From assembly GCF_033115175.1 (NCBI RefSeq), contig NC_084827.1, positions 145,135,701-145,199,700 on the forward strand: DNA of 64,000 nt, read 5' to 3'. The position numbers and the translations under genes are program-made. Shown piece by piece: positions 1 through 10,649 of this stretch. This DNA comes from Lepus europaeus (lineage: Eukaryota; Chordata; Mammalia; Lagomorpha; Leporidae). The notes under the pieces are model-generated. The model ran no database searches, was not told the origin of the DNA, and saw only the letters and a program-made list of their open reading frames with translations. The stretch's first letter is position 1, and each line of letters opens with the position of its first letter.

Positions 1-246
1 CCCCGCAGGTTTCACACAGGTCTGGGATATCAGAGGGTCAGAGGCTGCCGGCTGAGAAGTGGAACCTCACACACCAGGGAGGCTGAGCCCAGCCCTGGTC
101 CCTGTCAGTCCAGCCCAGGACACCAGGACACCAGGACACCAGGACACCTACTTGAGTTGGGGAAGAAGCTCCCATGGCGAAACATGGCAAAATGTAAAGT
201 ATTGCTTTTGTACCCGAGGAAACACAAGCAGTGTGAAATGACAGCA

Positions 247-504
247 GGGGCCGATGCTGTGGCACAGTGGGTTAACACCCTGGCCTGAAGCATGAGCATC
301 TCATATGGGCGCTGGTTCGAAAGCTGGCTGCTCCATTTCTGACCCAGCTCTCTGCTGTGGCCTGGGAAAGCAGTAGAGGATGGTCCAAATCCTTGGGCCC
401 CTGCACCAGTGTGGAGGACCCAGAAAAAGTTCCTGGCTCCTGGCTTTGGATCAGCCCAGCTTCGGCTGTTGCGGCCAGTTTGGGAGTGAACCAGCAGATG
501 GAAG

Positions 505-542
<38 letters not shown>

Positions 543-598
543 CTCCTCTCTCTGTGTAACTCTGACTTTCAAATAAATAAGAATTTTTTTTTAAAGGA
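247..598 (+). repeat. C-type SINE (lagomorph)
   Basis: Begins GGGGCCGATGCTGTGGCAC, has the 'gcctgggaaagcagtagag' core and a (CT)n stretch before the AATAAATAA tail. In a FLACC1 intron; 599-1063 beside it shows nothing I recognise. Confidence 0.9.
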
Positions 599-1063
599 AT
601 GACATCAGCAGATTCTGATGTACGTGCCTTGATGGTTTTAACAGGAGCAGAGGGTGGGTAGTGGAGGTTTCCAGGAATCTTTGGAGCAATGTTGGAAGCA
701 AGCCTGTGCCCATGCCATTAGCAGGAGCCTCACAACCCCTGAAGCTTAACTCCCCACAAAAGCCAGATGAGGAGTACTGGTGCCCCCTCATGTGGAGGGG
801 ACAGTGTCACTGCACACACAGGAGGCAGCCAGAGAACTCCTGGAAACGAATGAGTTAGGCTTAGAGCAGGGACTTGAGTTCTTGCAGTTATAGATTAGAA
901 CAGAGTCAGAGGTATGTTACTGAGCGACACGGTCCTGCCTTCTGGGTCCTGTATCCTGAAAGAGGTGGCTCACATAGTAAAGTGCTTGCCTGGTGCATAG
1001 GTAATCTGAAAATATTAGTCTTGCTCTACCCATAGAGATGTGGGGAAATGCAAGATCACTCAC

Positions 1064-1157
1064 CAATTTCTGGGCAGACTGGTGGTCTCTGTTCATTTGC
1101 TCTATGACTGCCGTCAGCTCTGAGATCTGCTCTTCTAGGTCATGAATGACATTGGTC
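1064..1157 (-). CDS. FLACC1: FLACC1 coding exon 5
   Basis: 94 nt between CCCACAG/GACC and AAATTG/GTGAGT, residues 126-157: RTNVIHDLEEQISELTAVIE, then QMNRDHQSAQKL. It starts the long coiled coil. The exon ends on a codon boundary; the next exon is outside the window. Confidence 0.94.
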
Positions 1158-4100
1158 CTGTGGGACAAGTCATTCTATTATCCCATCCGCAGGGCTTCTA
1201 GGTGCAGCCCCTAGGTGTAACTGACTCTGGCCTGGTGAGAGCCAGGGCAAGTTCTACACCTGCTGCATCATTATAGAGTTGGGGTAGAGGATTTGAAGGG
1301 TGGTCTTGGAGAAAGGCATTTCACAGCCATGTGGTGAACCTCAGGTCTTGCCTTTTGGGTGGGTAAGCCAGCTGGAAGTGAACAGGGTGGTATGGGACCC
1401 TGTTGAGCAGAAGGGAAATAGGAATGCACCAGAAAGGATTTGACCTTGATTTGGAAACCATAGCTGACATGGACAAAAGGGAAAGTGCAGAGGATTAGGA
1501 GACGAGAAGATGGGGGAATAGGACTGGTGCTGACACTGAATCCCACACAAGGAAATGGGCCAAGGGAAAGAGGGCACTTGAGAGAGTGGCTTTCAGAATA
1601 GATAGATTTCTGTGTTTCCAGGCTTGGGGCTGCCATGACAGCCATAGGATATTTCACTGTATCTGGCTGGACCGGGGTAGACTGGGTAGCAGAGTGTGAT
1701 GTGCAGCAGAGCCGAGAGGAGGCCTTCAACTGAAGAGGCTCTGGGCCCTTTGCCCACCATCCTCCACGTCTAACTGGGCACAGAGAGAACGTGAGCTGAG
1801 AAAACAAGAGAGGACATGAAAGGGGAGGAGGGGTTGCGACAGCTGCCTAATGGGAAATCTCTGTCTTTCAAACATAACCCTCAATGCAAGAGATGCTCAC
1901 AGCTATACCGGGGAGCAAAACAAACAAGGGCTACTGTGTTTTATCACGCCACAGCTGATGACAGGGTTCTGCTGAGGCCAAGAGGTAGCTGTCAGTGCCA
2001 GCTTGTCTATGGATGCGCTACCCTGTCTTCGGTTTCAATGATTTGTCCTCTGCACTCAAGCAGACCCTTAGATTCCAAAATGCAAGGAAGAGGTACTAAG
2101 AGGGTGGGAACTTAATCCAATTATGGTATTAGGAGGTGGGCTTCATGGGAAGTCCTCAGGTCCTTGGTGGCCTTACAAGATAGCTCTCATGAGAGGGTTA
2201 TCAGAAAACCTGAGTTTGGGCCCAACTGTGTGCACTCTCTCTGCTTCCTGGCTCCCTCTGCATGAGTATCCATGGTAGCGCCTTTGCCAAAGCCTGCATC
2301 AGCTCACTGGGACTTTCATCCTCCAAACCTTGGGGCTAAATAAACATTTCTTTCTTTCCTAAGTCACTCATCTCAGGCACTTAGCAGCACAAGGCAACTA
2401 ATCCAACTCATTTTCTTCCTGTAGGTGATCATGGATGAACAGGGAAAGGCAAGCAGAGGCTAAGACAAAGACTTGAGTGTGGCTTCTCTGGGCCAGCTCA
2501 GATCAGGCTGGCTCTACGGCATGAACTCACTCAACTTGGGTGTCCCCCAGCCTCCCCCCAAACCTGAATCCCTTCCCCGAGGTAACCCTCGAGAGAGTTT
2601 GCTTGGATCCTTCCTCCACACTCACAGGTAGCTAGGCTAGTCTTACTAGTATTATTTGCTATGTGTGTGTTTTCTGCTGTGGCTATTAGTCTTTTAGAGT
2701 TGTGTCTTGGAAGAATAATTCTCACAGTAAACTAAAGCCTGAAGGAGGAGAACAACTGGAGAGCGATCCCCGGGATCTGCTCACAAATGGGATCAGAGCA
2801 GAGCAAGACGGGTGTGGAGAGAAGACGTGGGCAGGAGGTGAGCTGGCAGCCCCTTCAGAGCTGGGACCGACGGCCTGTGTGGGCGGCAGAGGCTGGTCCT
2901 TGAGGCCAGGATGGGCCAGGAGGACAGCTCTCAGGGGCCGGATGTTGTTCCAAAGATGTTACCTGGAAAATTCGACTTTGTCCGTGATCTCTGATTCCAA
3001 CCGTTTTTTCCTACTGAACATCTCGTCTCCTAAGGTGACGGAAATCTGCTCTCGATTCCGAATAAGCTGATAGCCAGGTGACACATTGATCACTTCCTGG
3101 GCACCAAGGTGGAAAGTAAGATAAAGTAAGATAAAGATCTCGCCAAGTCTTCTACTGCAGTCTTACTTAAGAACAGAAGCACAAGATGAGACGGCAGTGC
3201 CCCCCCCCCCACTTTCCTAAATTCACCTTCACACCCCTGAGGACCAATCCCAACACCCGCTGGCTCCTGGCTGTCCCTGGAGACCTTCAAGTTCAATGGT
3301 GACAAACCAAACCATCGCTGCCCTGTTCCACGCTCTACCCCTGCTCCTCCTCTGTGTTCTCCATCATGGCCAGAGCCAGGAGGCAGCCAGGCACTGAGAA
3401 AGCTGCTAAGGCTGAGGGAATGGACAGATCTAGGGTGAGATGTTGGCTCTGCCACAAACCAGGAGCTATTCAACATCTCCATGACTCAGTTTTCTCATCA
3501 GAAAGTGTGGGTCGTAGAGGTCGACATTAGGCACAGTGGTGATGATGCCACTTGGGACGTATCAGAGTGCCTGGGTTTAACTCCTGGGTCTGTTCCGGAT
3601 TCCAGCTTTCCATTGATGCACACCCTGGGAGGCAGCAGGTGATGGCTCAAGTATTTGGGTCTCTTCCATGCCTGTGAGAGATCCAGGTTGAGTTCCTAGC
3701 TCTTGCCTTCATTGGGAGTATTTGGGGAGTGAACCAGAAGATAAGGAGATATCCATCTCTCTCTTATTTAAAAAATATAAAATAATATTTTAAAAAGGAA
3801 GACAAGGGGGTTAATAACTCTTCCTCAAGAGGATTTTGTAAGAAGTGAAATGACACAGTTGCAAAAAAATTGTATTAATATCTCCTTCTTCCCCCACCAG
3901 ACTGTGCAGTCAGCAAGCCTGTGCCATCATCTGGCTCTTGGGCTCTTGCAACGCCTTCCCACCTGGCCTCCCTGCCTTCTGTCTGGCTCTCCTAAAGTCC
4001 ATCATCCTTTCTACCTTTAGGACAATTATCTTGTCCTGGGTTTCAAAGAATGGAAAGTCTCTTTGTTAAGGGGGACAAAATAGATGAAAACAGAAAATAG

Positions 4101-6898
4101 TAAAAAGCACTCATATTATCCCACCAGGGGGCGCTGCTCCTAAAAGGCAAACCTTGCTGGTACTGAGCAGACTGATAAGGGCTCCTGGACACCACAAGGA
4201 GCAGGCCTTCACTCCCAGCAGGCGTCTGGATCCAGTCTCTGCCGTGTTTCCCAGTCCCTTCTTGTCCCTGGCACCCACAATGCCCCTGACAGTTCCTCCC
4301 AGAGCGTTTGTGCCTTTCCCAGGGAGGTAGTGGGGATCCTGCACCTGAACACGAGCTGTGCCGTGGCTGGACTAGTTATCACTGGGGGTTCCCTGGGGTG
4401 CTTTCTGCCCTGCACAAGATAGTAGAGAGTGGCCATGAGATGCTCACTCTGGGGGTGTGCGTTTAGCCTATTCACATCCCACACGACAGTGCCTGGGTTC
4501 AAGTCCCAGCTCTAGCTCCTGACTCCAGCTTCCTGCCTAATTCAGTTTACAGGTGCCAACAGTGAAGGCTCAAAGAACTGGGTTCCTGTGGAGATCTGGC
4601 TCGCATTCCCAGTTCCTGGCTGGCCAACTCTGGCCAGATCTGGCCTCAGTTGGCTGTTGCCGAAATTTGGGGAGTAAACCAGCAGTTGGGTGGGTCTCCC
4701 TCTCTCTCTCTCTCCCTCTCTCTGTCTCTAAATAAATAAATAAAATGGTTTAAAGCCTCACCCTGGTGTCTGGCTGAGTTGAGCTCAGGTCACTGCTCTG
4801 TATTAACCAGCCCTGGGGTAATGAGCAATAATAATGGCCCCTCCTCCCAGGATCGCCGTGAAGACCCAACAAGGTGTTTGTCAAAGGCCCAGGCTTGCAC
4901 GTGCCCACTGCTCCGTGCATGTCAGCCCCACTGCCCTCCCCTGAGTTCACTCACATAAGGTGATCTGTTGCTCTCCTCTTGCTTTCCTAAAGGGATTTTC
5001 ATTCTGCAAGAGAAAGACGTGCTCAGAGAGCAACCAAGGAACAAAGAGAAGCTCCAAGCTTAGGAGCTGCACCTGATCCTGGCATCATCAGACCCCTACT
5101 CTCTGAGCTCTGGTCACCTGGCCTCCTTAGAGGACCCCCGAGGCAGCAGCAGCATGCATGGACTCAGGGCCCCTAAGGGCCCCAAGCTTGGACTCTCATG
5201 AAAAGGTCCTGCTCAAGGAGAAAAAATGAGTTCTTCTTACAAGGTTAGGGGAGTCTCAGCCGGATAGAGGGTCCCCTACATGGCGTCCCTGTAGCAAGGC
5301 CCTGTGAACCAGGTGACACCTGCCACACACACATGGCACACGCACACACACACATGCATACACACAAGGCACATGGCACACGTGCACACACACATGCACA
5401 CACACTGTGCAGCCTTCTTTGCTGGAGCATGGAAACAGTTTACATAAAGAAATATTCAGAAAATGAAGCAAACTGTACATGTCCTCCTTCAAACCTTCAT
5501 GCATGCTACATGCAAAATGAATGCCATATCTATGTATGCGTAGCTGTACATCTATAATGAGTAACTTACATTAAAAGTGAGATGAATAATACAGTGGTTC
5601 CCTCAGTATCCATGGGAAATTGTTTCTAGGACCCCCCACCCCCGATGAATACCAAAATTTGCAGATGTTCAAGTTCCTCGTTTAAAACGGCATAGCATGA
5701 GCAAACCACCTGCCTACACGCATCTTGGATACTTTCAACCTTCTCAGGATTGCTCATACCACCTAATCCATGTAAATACTATGTAAATCATTGCTGTATT
5801 GTTTAAGGAACAACGACAAGAAAAACAATCTGCACATGTTTAATACAGACACTTGTTCTTTGTAACATATTTTCATCCATGGTGGGTTGGATGCACGATG
5901 CAGAACCCGCAGATACAACAGCAGACTGTGTGTGTGTGTGTGTGTGGATATGAGAGAAAGTTAGCTGACGTCATGACAGACTGCGGAGAGCTCTTTTGCA
6001 GTGATTTGGAAGCTGTGGGTACAGACGAATCACAGAAGCTATGTGTGGGGCCTGAGGTTTGGGGGAATTCACGGTGGATTTGAGCAATTCTCTGATGTCT
6101 CGGGCAGCAAGCAGTTCCTGACAGATCGGGCTGTGAAGGCTGAGAGGGGGAGATGATTTTATTCGTGTCTCCAACCAGTCCTGCCTCACAGTCATAAAAA
6201 TACTTACTTTGGGTTGACAACAGGTTTTGCTGTTGGTTGGGATTGGAGGTAATTTTGGTCTTTTGAAGCTGGTTGAAGAGGAGCTAGCCTGAAAAGGAAG
6301 AATTAATAACCAGAAAGGGAAAACTGCACATTCACCCACACGGGACACTCCTAGATGAAATATATTCCCATGGTGACCCAACATTGAAACACGAGTAGGA
6401 TCTTGAGGATCTGAGATCTTAGGCACCTACGCTCTTGTTTGCTGTCTCAGGGAACCCTGGGGCTGGCGTCAGGCTTTGTCCCTCAGTTCCTAAAGCTCTT
6501 GGCCCACATGGAAGGGGCAGCCACCATCAAGGCCCTTTGGAAACTGCGCTTTCCCTGATGCACCAACTTGGAGACTTTCTCATTTAAAAAACCACACTAA
6601 CACAGACAGGATTGGCAAGATCAGTGTGCAGCCGATAGTCTGGTAGGGCAGGCTGTGTCAGGCTGGGTCTTCTGGACCACCTGGGATTTTGCTACTAAGA
6701 CGATTGTTTTGAAAATCTTGAGGGAGTAAGAAAGCTACAAATGGAACCCAAACCCTTTACCTACCCAGTGTCACATAATCCTTACTTGTTCCGTCCTGTG
6801 ATGGTCTGGCTTGGTGGATGAGGGGTCTTAATCAACTTTCGTGGTCCCAGGTTCCAGGGGTCCCAGCAGGTGCAATAGATGAGAGGGTTGGGGTACAT
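1064..6898 (-). CDS. FLACC1: Flagellum-associated coiled-coil protein 1, N-terminal part (5 coding exons)
   Basis: The gene (ALS2CR12) encodes a coiled-coil protein of the sperm flagellum; human FLACC1 is about 445 residues. Coding segments here are 6898-6786, 6288-6208, 5003-4955, 3096-2963 and 1157-1064: 471 nt, 157 codons, all joined in phase across AG/GT sites. The protein opens MYPNPLIYCTCWDPWNLGPR, has a basic proline-rich leader, a conserved EVINVSPGYQLIRNREQISV block and then a coiled coil (DLEEQISELTAVIEQMNRDH). This matches the human protein as I remember it. The remaining two thirds lie left of position 1. The strand and order next to TRAK2 agree with human 2q33. Expression is expected in testis by family knowledge. 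Confidence 0.92.
2110..2405 (+). repeat. MaLR-type LTR (MLT1/MST-like)
   Basis: Contains the family's wording: GGTATTAGGAGGTGGGCTTC, 'catgagaggg', then AATAAACATTTCTTTC and a terminal CAACTAATCCA. This is an old solitary LTR with no internal coding sequence. It lies in FLACC1 intron 4. Confidence 0.7.
2963..3096 (-). CDS. FLACC1: FLACC1 coding exon 4
   Basis: 134 nt between GTGCCCAG/GAAGTG and TTCCAG/GTAACA, residues 82-125 plus two bases: EVINVSPGYQLIRNREQISV, then TLGDEMFSRKKRLESEI and TDKVEFS. This is the most conserved block of the N-terminal part. Confidence 0.93.
3515..3800 (+). repeat. Diverged C-type SINE
   Basis: A worn copy with CACAGTGGTGATGATGCC, 'gggagtgaaccagaag' and a CTCTCTC/A-rich tail. 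Confidence 0.7.
4448..4745 (+). repeat. Diverged C-type SINE
   Basis: The right half is clear (GGGGAGTAAACCAGCAG, CTCTCTCTC, AAATAAATAAATAAA); the left half is diverged. Confidence 0.75.
4955..5003 (-). CDS. FLACC1: FLACC1 coding exon 3 (micro-exon)
   Basis: Only 49 nt, between CTCTTGCAG/AATG and CCTTAT/GTGAGT. It reads KMKIPLGKQEESNRSPY (first codon shared), aligning with the human KMKIHSARQEETNKSFY segment as I recall it. Confidence 0.87.
5322..5404. repeat. (CA)n-rich microsatellite
   Basis: Imperfect CA repeats broken by TG and GG pairs; source of the antisense open frames here. Confidence 0.9.
5590..5920 (-). repeat. MER2/Tigger-type DNA transposon fossil
   Basis: Reads 'cagtggttccctcagtatcc' and ends with GATGCAGAACCCGCAGATAC, the two ends of the MER2 family. 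Followed by a short (TG)n at 5926-5946. Confidence 0.7.
6208..6288 (-). CDS. FLACC1: FLACC1 coding exon 2
   Basis: 81 nt between TTTTCAG/GCTAGC and CCAAA/GTAAGT. Joined to exon 1 it reads KLAPLQPASKDQNYLQSQPT, then AKPVVNP. The long open frame over this place (5971-6426) uses another phase and gives a false serine/lysine-rich reading; splice phase decides against it. Confidence 0.88.
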
Positions 6899-6945
6899 GG
6901 TCCCAGGTCAGGAGTGGTCTTGGCTGCTAGGTCAAGAAGTGCTTG
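6786..6945 (-). CDS. FLACC1: FLACC1 initiator exon (CDS 6786-6898, 5' UTR 6899-6945)
   Basis: Acceptor CCATTTCAG, donor AACAA/GTAAGG. The ATG at 6896-6898 starts MYPNPLIYCTCWDPWNLGPR, then KLIKTPHPPSQTITGRN. An in-frame TGA lies upstream in the same exon, fixing the start. It gives residues 1-37 plus two bases. The exon has an acceptor, so at least one non-coding exon must lie further upstream. Confidence 0.93.
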
Positions 6946-7104
6946 CTGAAATGGGAAAACAATAGCAGAGAGGTTAACCATTTAGGATCAAAGCATAAAC
7001 ACTTAGAGACACACAGGGAAGGGCCCAGGAAGACCCAGGGGACAATGGCGGATTCCAGAAGCTGTCGGTCTGGTGCAGGAGCTTCACTGTATCACAGATC
7101 TTCA

Positions 7105-7215
7105 CAACGTTCATGAAAAATTTATATCATGAAAAAAAACTTTGCATGGATTTCAAATTATTCTATCCCAAAGTAAATATATCTTTTAATCCCACTTGCC
7201 CACAAACTTTTTAAC
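7105..7215. repeat. Palindromic MITE-like repeat, copy 1
   Basis: Shares 'catggatttcaaattattc' and 'tatcttttaatccca' with 7782-7885 and 45420-45550. Confidence 0.6.
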
Positions 7216-7249
7216 TACCTTTATCTTTTAACATCTCACCCCCTGCTAC

Positions 7250-7390
7250 CCGGTGGACTTGAGAGCAATTTAGAATTTTCCATACTTGAGTGCCTACTGT
7301 GAGCCGGGGACACAATAAGCACTCGGACATTGCTATCCCGAGTTTACAGCTAAGGACGGAGGTAGCACGTTGCAGCGCCGAGAACAAGCC
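7250..7390. repeat. MIR-like fragment
   Basis: Contains the MIR/L2-style 'gagtgcctactgtgagccgg' and 'agtttacagctaaggacgga'. Low similarity. Confidence 0.4.
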
Positions 7391-7781
7391 TAAGTGCCCC
7401 CGACTCCCAAGCCTCTGCCCTTTCATCAGGCTGCAATGGCTCTTGGTGATGTGAAGAGAAATCCCCATGGCAGATCCCTCATAGAACTTTCTGGAACACT
7501 AGTTCTGTTACTCTAACAACAGCACAAGGAAATCTCCCAGGTCCTCATTCCTGGTCACCTCCTGAATCACAGAGGGGAAGCTCTTCTTCTCCGGCTCCAC
7601 AGATGCAGACCCCCTGTTAGGAGCTAACAGAGAAGCAGGAAGGTGTGGCCACACGTGTTATCTTCTTTTGTTTCCAGAACCTCACTAAAATGACAGGACA
7701 GGAATAAAAGCTTTGGAATTCCACAAAACCCAGATAACACATCATACAGGGGGTGTGAATGTGGGGGGGGGGCTTCAAAAA

Positions 7782-7885
7782 GTTCATGGAAAATGGGTAT
7801 TATGAAAAAATATGCATGGATTTCAAATTTTTTCACAGTAAAATATATTTATCTTTTAATTCCATTTACTGTGAAGTTTTGAGGA
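7782..7885. repeat. Palindromic MITE-like repeat, copy 2
   Basis: Left end CTTCAAAAAGTTCATGGAAA; right part AATTCCATTTACTGTGAAGT is close to its reverse complement. Internal 'atgcatggatttcaaat'. Confidence 0.65.
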
Positions 7886-8019
7886 CTTGTGTATGTTTGG
7901 CACAAAACTGAAGGCCCTCAGCCCGAGACCATGGCCTTCAGCCTAAGAGACCATGGCCCACGTGCCAGCAAAGGGACCAGTGCTCACGTCGGGGGTCTGA
8001 CATGGTGTGGAGGCGCCTC

Positions 8020-8165
8020 TGCCTCTCAGGCCAGGGGCCATAAGGCAGCTAGGTTTGCTTCTCTGAGCCCCAGTTTCCTCTGTGAAATTGGAGACCATGG
8101 GAGTTCACTCCTCAGGGGGCTGCTGTGTACTTCAAATGAGACCAGCTTGGGGCACGGGCCTTATA
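8020..8165 (+). repeat. MIR-like fragment
   Basis: Contains 'tgagccccagtttcctctgt' followed by a MIR-style right side. The open frame at 7889-8236 runs into this and is not a gene. Confidence 0.5.
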
Positions 8166-8207
8166 CACAGCACGTTCTCAAAAACTGCAGCCTAAGAATA
8201 CCATCAA

Positions 8208-8525
8208 CCGGGGCCGGCTGCGGTGCAGCGGGTTAAAGCCCTGGCCTGCAGTGCCAGTATCCTCTGTGGGCGCTGGTTTGAGCCCCACCTGCTCTATTTC
8301 CTGTCCAGCTCTTTGCTATGGCCTGGGAAAGCAGTAGAAGATGGCCCAAGTGCGTGGGCCCCTGCACCTGCATGGGAGACCCAGAAGCTCCCGGCTCCTG
8401 GCTTCAGTTGGCCCAACTCCGGCTGTTGTGGCCATCTGGGGAGTGAACCAGTGGATGGAAGACACCCCCCACCTCCATCTCTCTCTGTAACTGCTTTTCA
8501 AATAAAATAAATAAATATTTAAAAA
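8208..8525 (+). repeat. C-type SINE with target-site duplication
   Basis: Flanked by AAGAATACCATCAA at 8194-8207 and 8526-8539, a perfect 14 bp duplication that defines the insert. Confidence 0.93.
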
Positions 8526-8593
8526 AAGAATACCATCAATACTACAGTGGCTTTTTGTGACTAGCTTTCATTTCTGCTGTTTTGGGAGAAAAG

Positions 8594-8620
<27 letters not shown>
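8594..8620. repeat. (TG)n microsatellite
   Basis: About 13 TG units. Confidence 0.95.
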
Positions 8621-8626
<6 letters not shown>

Positions 8627-8969
8627 AAACATGTTCATTGTAAAGAAAGTTATAACAGAAAAGCCTAAGGAAGTAAAAATTTCTAGCACTTCAAGATGAC
8701 CTCTGAAAATATTTTATGTAACATTTTCCAGAATTCTCTCTAAAGAAATGGATTTATATAATTTTCAATGGTAACAAAAAATACTTTGTCATAGATACAT
8801 TTTTTTTTTTTGCTTTCAACAAATCCAGTATAATGAACTCACTCTCTGCCTAGCTTCAACAGAAGTTTGTGACTAAGCTCTCATACCCACTATACTATAC
8901 TGTATCTATACACACTTCATTCTGCCAACACCAGATTATTCTAAAACAAATATTTAGAATGAGTTTGAA

Positions 8970-9298
8970 GGGCCAACGCTGTGGTGTAGTAGGTTAAGTC
9001 TTCACCTGTGGCCGGCATCCCATATGGGCACGGTTCGTGTCCCAGCTGTTCCTCTTCCTATCCAGCTCCTGCTAATACACCTGGGAAGGCAGTAGAAGAT
9101 GTTCCAAGTGCTTGGGCCCCTGCACCCATGTGGGAGACCCAGAAGAAGTCCTGCCTCCTGGCTTTGGATCCATTCAATTCTGGCCATTGTGGTCATGTGG
9201 GGACTGAATCAGCAGATGGAAGACCTCTTTCTCTGCCTCTCCCCCTCTCTCTTTCTGTAACTCTGCCTCTCAAATAAATAAATAAGTCTTCAAAAAAA
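8970..9298 (+). repeat. C-type SINE
   Basis: Begins GGGCCAACGCTGTGGTGTAG and ends (AAAT)n plus A-tail. The flank 'aatgagtttga' recurs as 'aatgaatttga' after the tail. Confidence 0.9.
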
Positions 9299-9299
9299 A

Positions 9300-10180
9300 T
9301 GAATTTGAGACTTGTTTCTATATTATCTTAACCGTGCACATCTCTATTCAATGAATATACCCATTTATATATTTACCTGGTTTTGCGTTGATGACCACTT
9401 GGTTGTCTTCATGTCCCCCTTTCCCCCCACACTACACAAGGCCTTGGTCTATATTCTTTTGCTTTTAAAAAGTCAAGGGCGCTCTTCTGAACACCCTGGG
9501 GTGACACTCCAAACACGTAACAATCAGCGAGACAATGCTGCTGACAATCAGAACAGACACGAACAGGGTCCTGGAGGACCCCACTCCATACCCATGCCAG
9601 GCATCATGAGGGGGTCTGGAGTGCCAGGGGGAGGAGCTGGGACAACCAAAGTGGCAAGGAGGACATCTGAGGGGCGTGGGCAGAGGCCAGTCACTGGCCA
9701 GCAAGGTCCTATTTCAGCAGCGCCGACACTCTGCCTAGCAGCCAGTGTCAGTCCTTGACTCCCTGAGCCTTCCCAAGAGGCAACCATTGCTAACACTTTT
9801 TTGGTGTCCTCCCAAAGTAATATTAATTGTGAATAGTAAATTGGCTTAGTGCAGATCAGAACAATTGCCTATTATGTTGTATCTTGTTCTTTTTACATAA
9901 CAGGCTATGTAGTGGATAGTTCCATATCAGCATAGGTAAATCTGCATTTGCAGTGGCTTAATAGCCCATTATATGGCTCTGACTATATAGGTGTGTGTGT
10001 GTGCGTATGTGTGTGCGCAAGAATCTTTTCCTTTGCTGCCTTTCTCCCTGATGACTTTACCTGAGGCCCAGCGGGCTACATGTGGCAGTTGGTGATACCA
10101 TAGTCACCGGTGCACCGACGTGGTTAGTATTAAAAAGCAGCAGGAATAAAAATCATAGAAAACATCTTTTCTAAAGAACT
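9300..10180. other. FLACC1 upstream region, nothing recognised
   Basis: I see no exon or assignable repeat. The open frames here (for example 9312-9758) have no splice support and no protein-family character. Confidence 0.5.
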
Positions 10181-10183
10181 TAC

Positions 10184-10580
10184 CTTGGATGGCCCAAAGA
10201 TTTATTGTTTCCCAAGCAGTTTCATCTCAAGTCAAGTCTCAAAGAAACCACAATGTTCTAAAGAAACTATTCCCCAACAACACAAAACCAGAGTTCATTT
10301 TACATCAAACCCCAGGGTTGGAGAACTCAAGACTTTCCGTGGTCATTAAAGGCCAAGGCAGAAAACCCACAGTATACGCCGTGCAGAGACAGACTCCCAG
10401 GGGATCCAACCGAAGGCTTCAGCAAAGGCTGAACTGGCCTGAACGCAAATTCCCCTTCTAAAGACCCTCCCTCCACTTGGAATCTCTGGGTAGTGCAAGG
10501 AGTCAGACTAGACAAGGAAGTCACGCCTCTGTCCAGGTCTCCTCTACTTGGACCTGAACTGGGAGGTCTGTCCTTGGGAG
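10184..10580 (-). other. Candidate non-coding first exon of FLACC1
   Basis: On the minus strand a strong donor (CCAAG/GTAAGT) ends at 10184, just downstream of a promoter-like patch at 10607-10643. The stretch has no C-SINE. Its start is not defined. Known biology requires an upstream non-coding exon because the ATG exon has an acceptor; that this is it is inference. Confidence 0.3.
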
Positions 10581-10606
10581 ATGGCAAGGGCAGGTTTGTT
10601 TCTTTT

Positions 10607-10643
10607 ATTGCTATGGGAACAGAATCACCGCTCCTCATTGGCT
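10607..10643 (-). promoter_or_regulatory. X-box-like and CCAAT-box cluster, candidate FLACC1 promoter
   Basis: Minus strand: AGCCAATGAG at 10634-10643, followed 14 bases on by GTTCCCATAGCAAT at 10607-10620. The latter resembles the RFX X-box (GTTNCCATGGCAAC), typical of cilia and flagella genes. The order and strand suit FLACC1 transcription. One RFX half is imperfect (CAAT for CAAC). Confidence 0.35.
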
Positions 10644-10649
10644 CAGGTC

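Noticed and set aside
247..320. tRNA-like heads of C-SINEs as tRNA genes
   Set aside because: They are SINE promoters derived from tRNA, with worn A/B boxes and no complete cloverleaf.
5971..6426. 151-codon minus-strand frame with a serine/lysine/proline-rich patch
   Set aside because: It reads FLACC1 exon 2 in the wrong phase and continues through intron; splice phase selects another frame.
9312..9758. 148-codon plus-strand frame
   Set aside because: It starts at a SINE edge, has low complexity and shows no homology I recognise.
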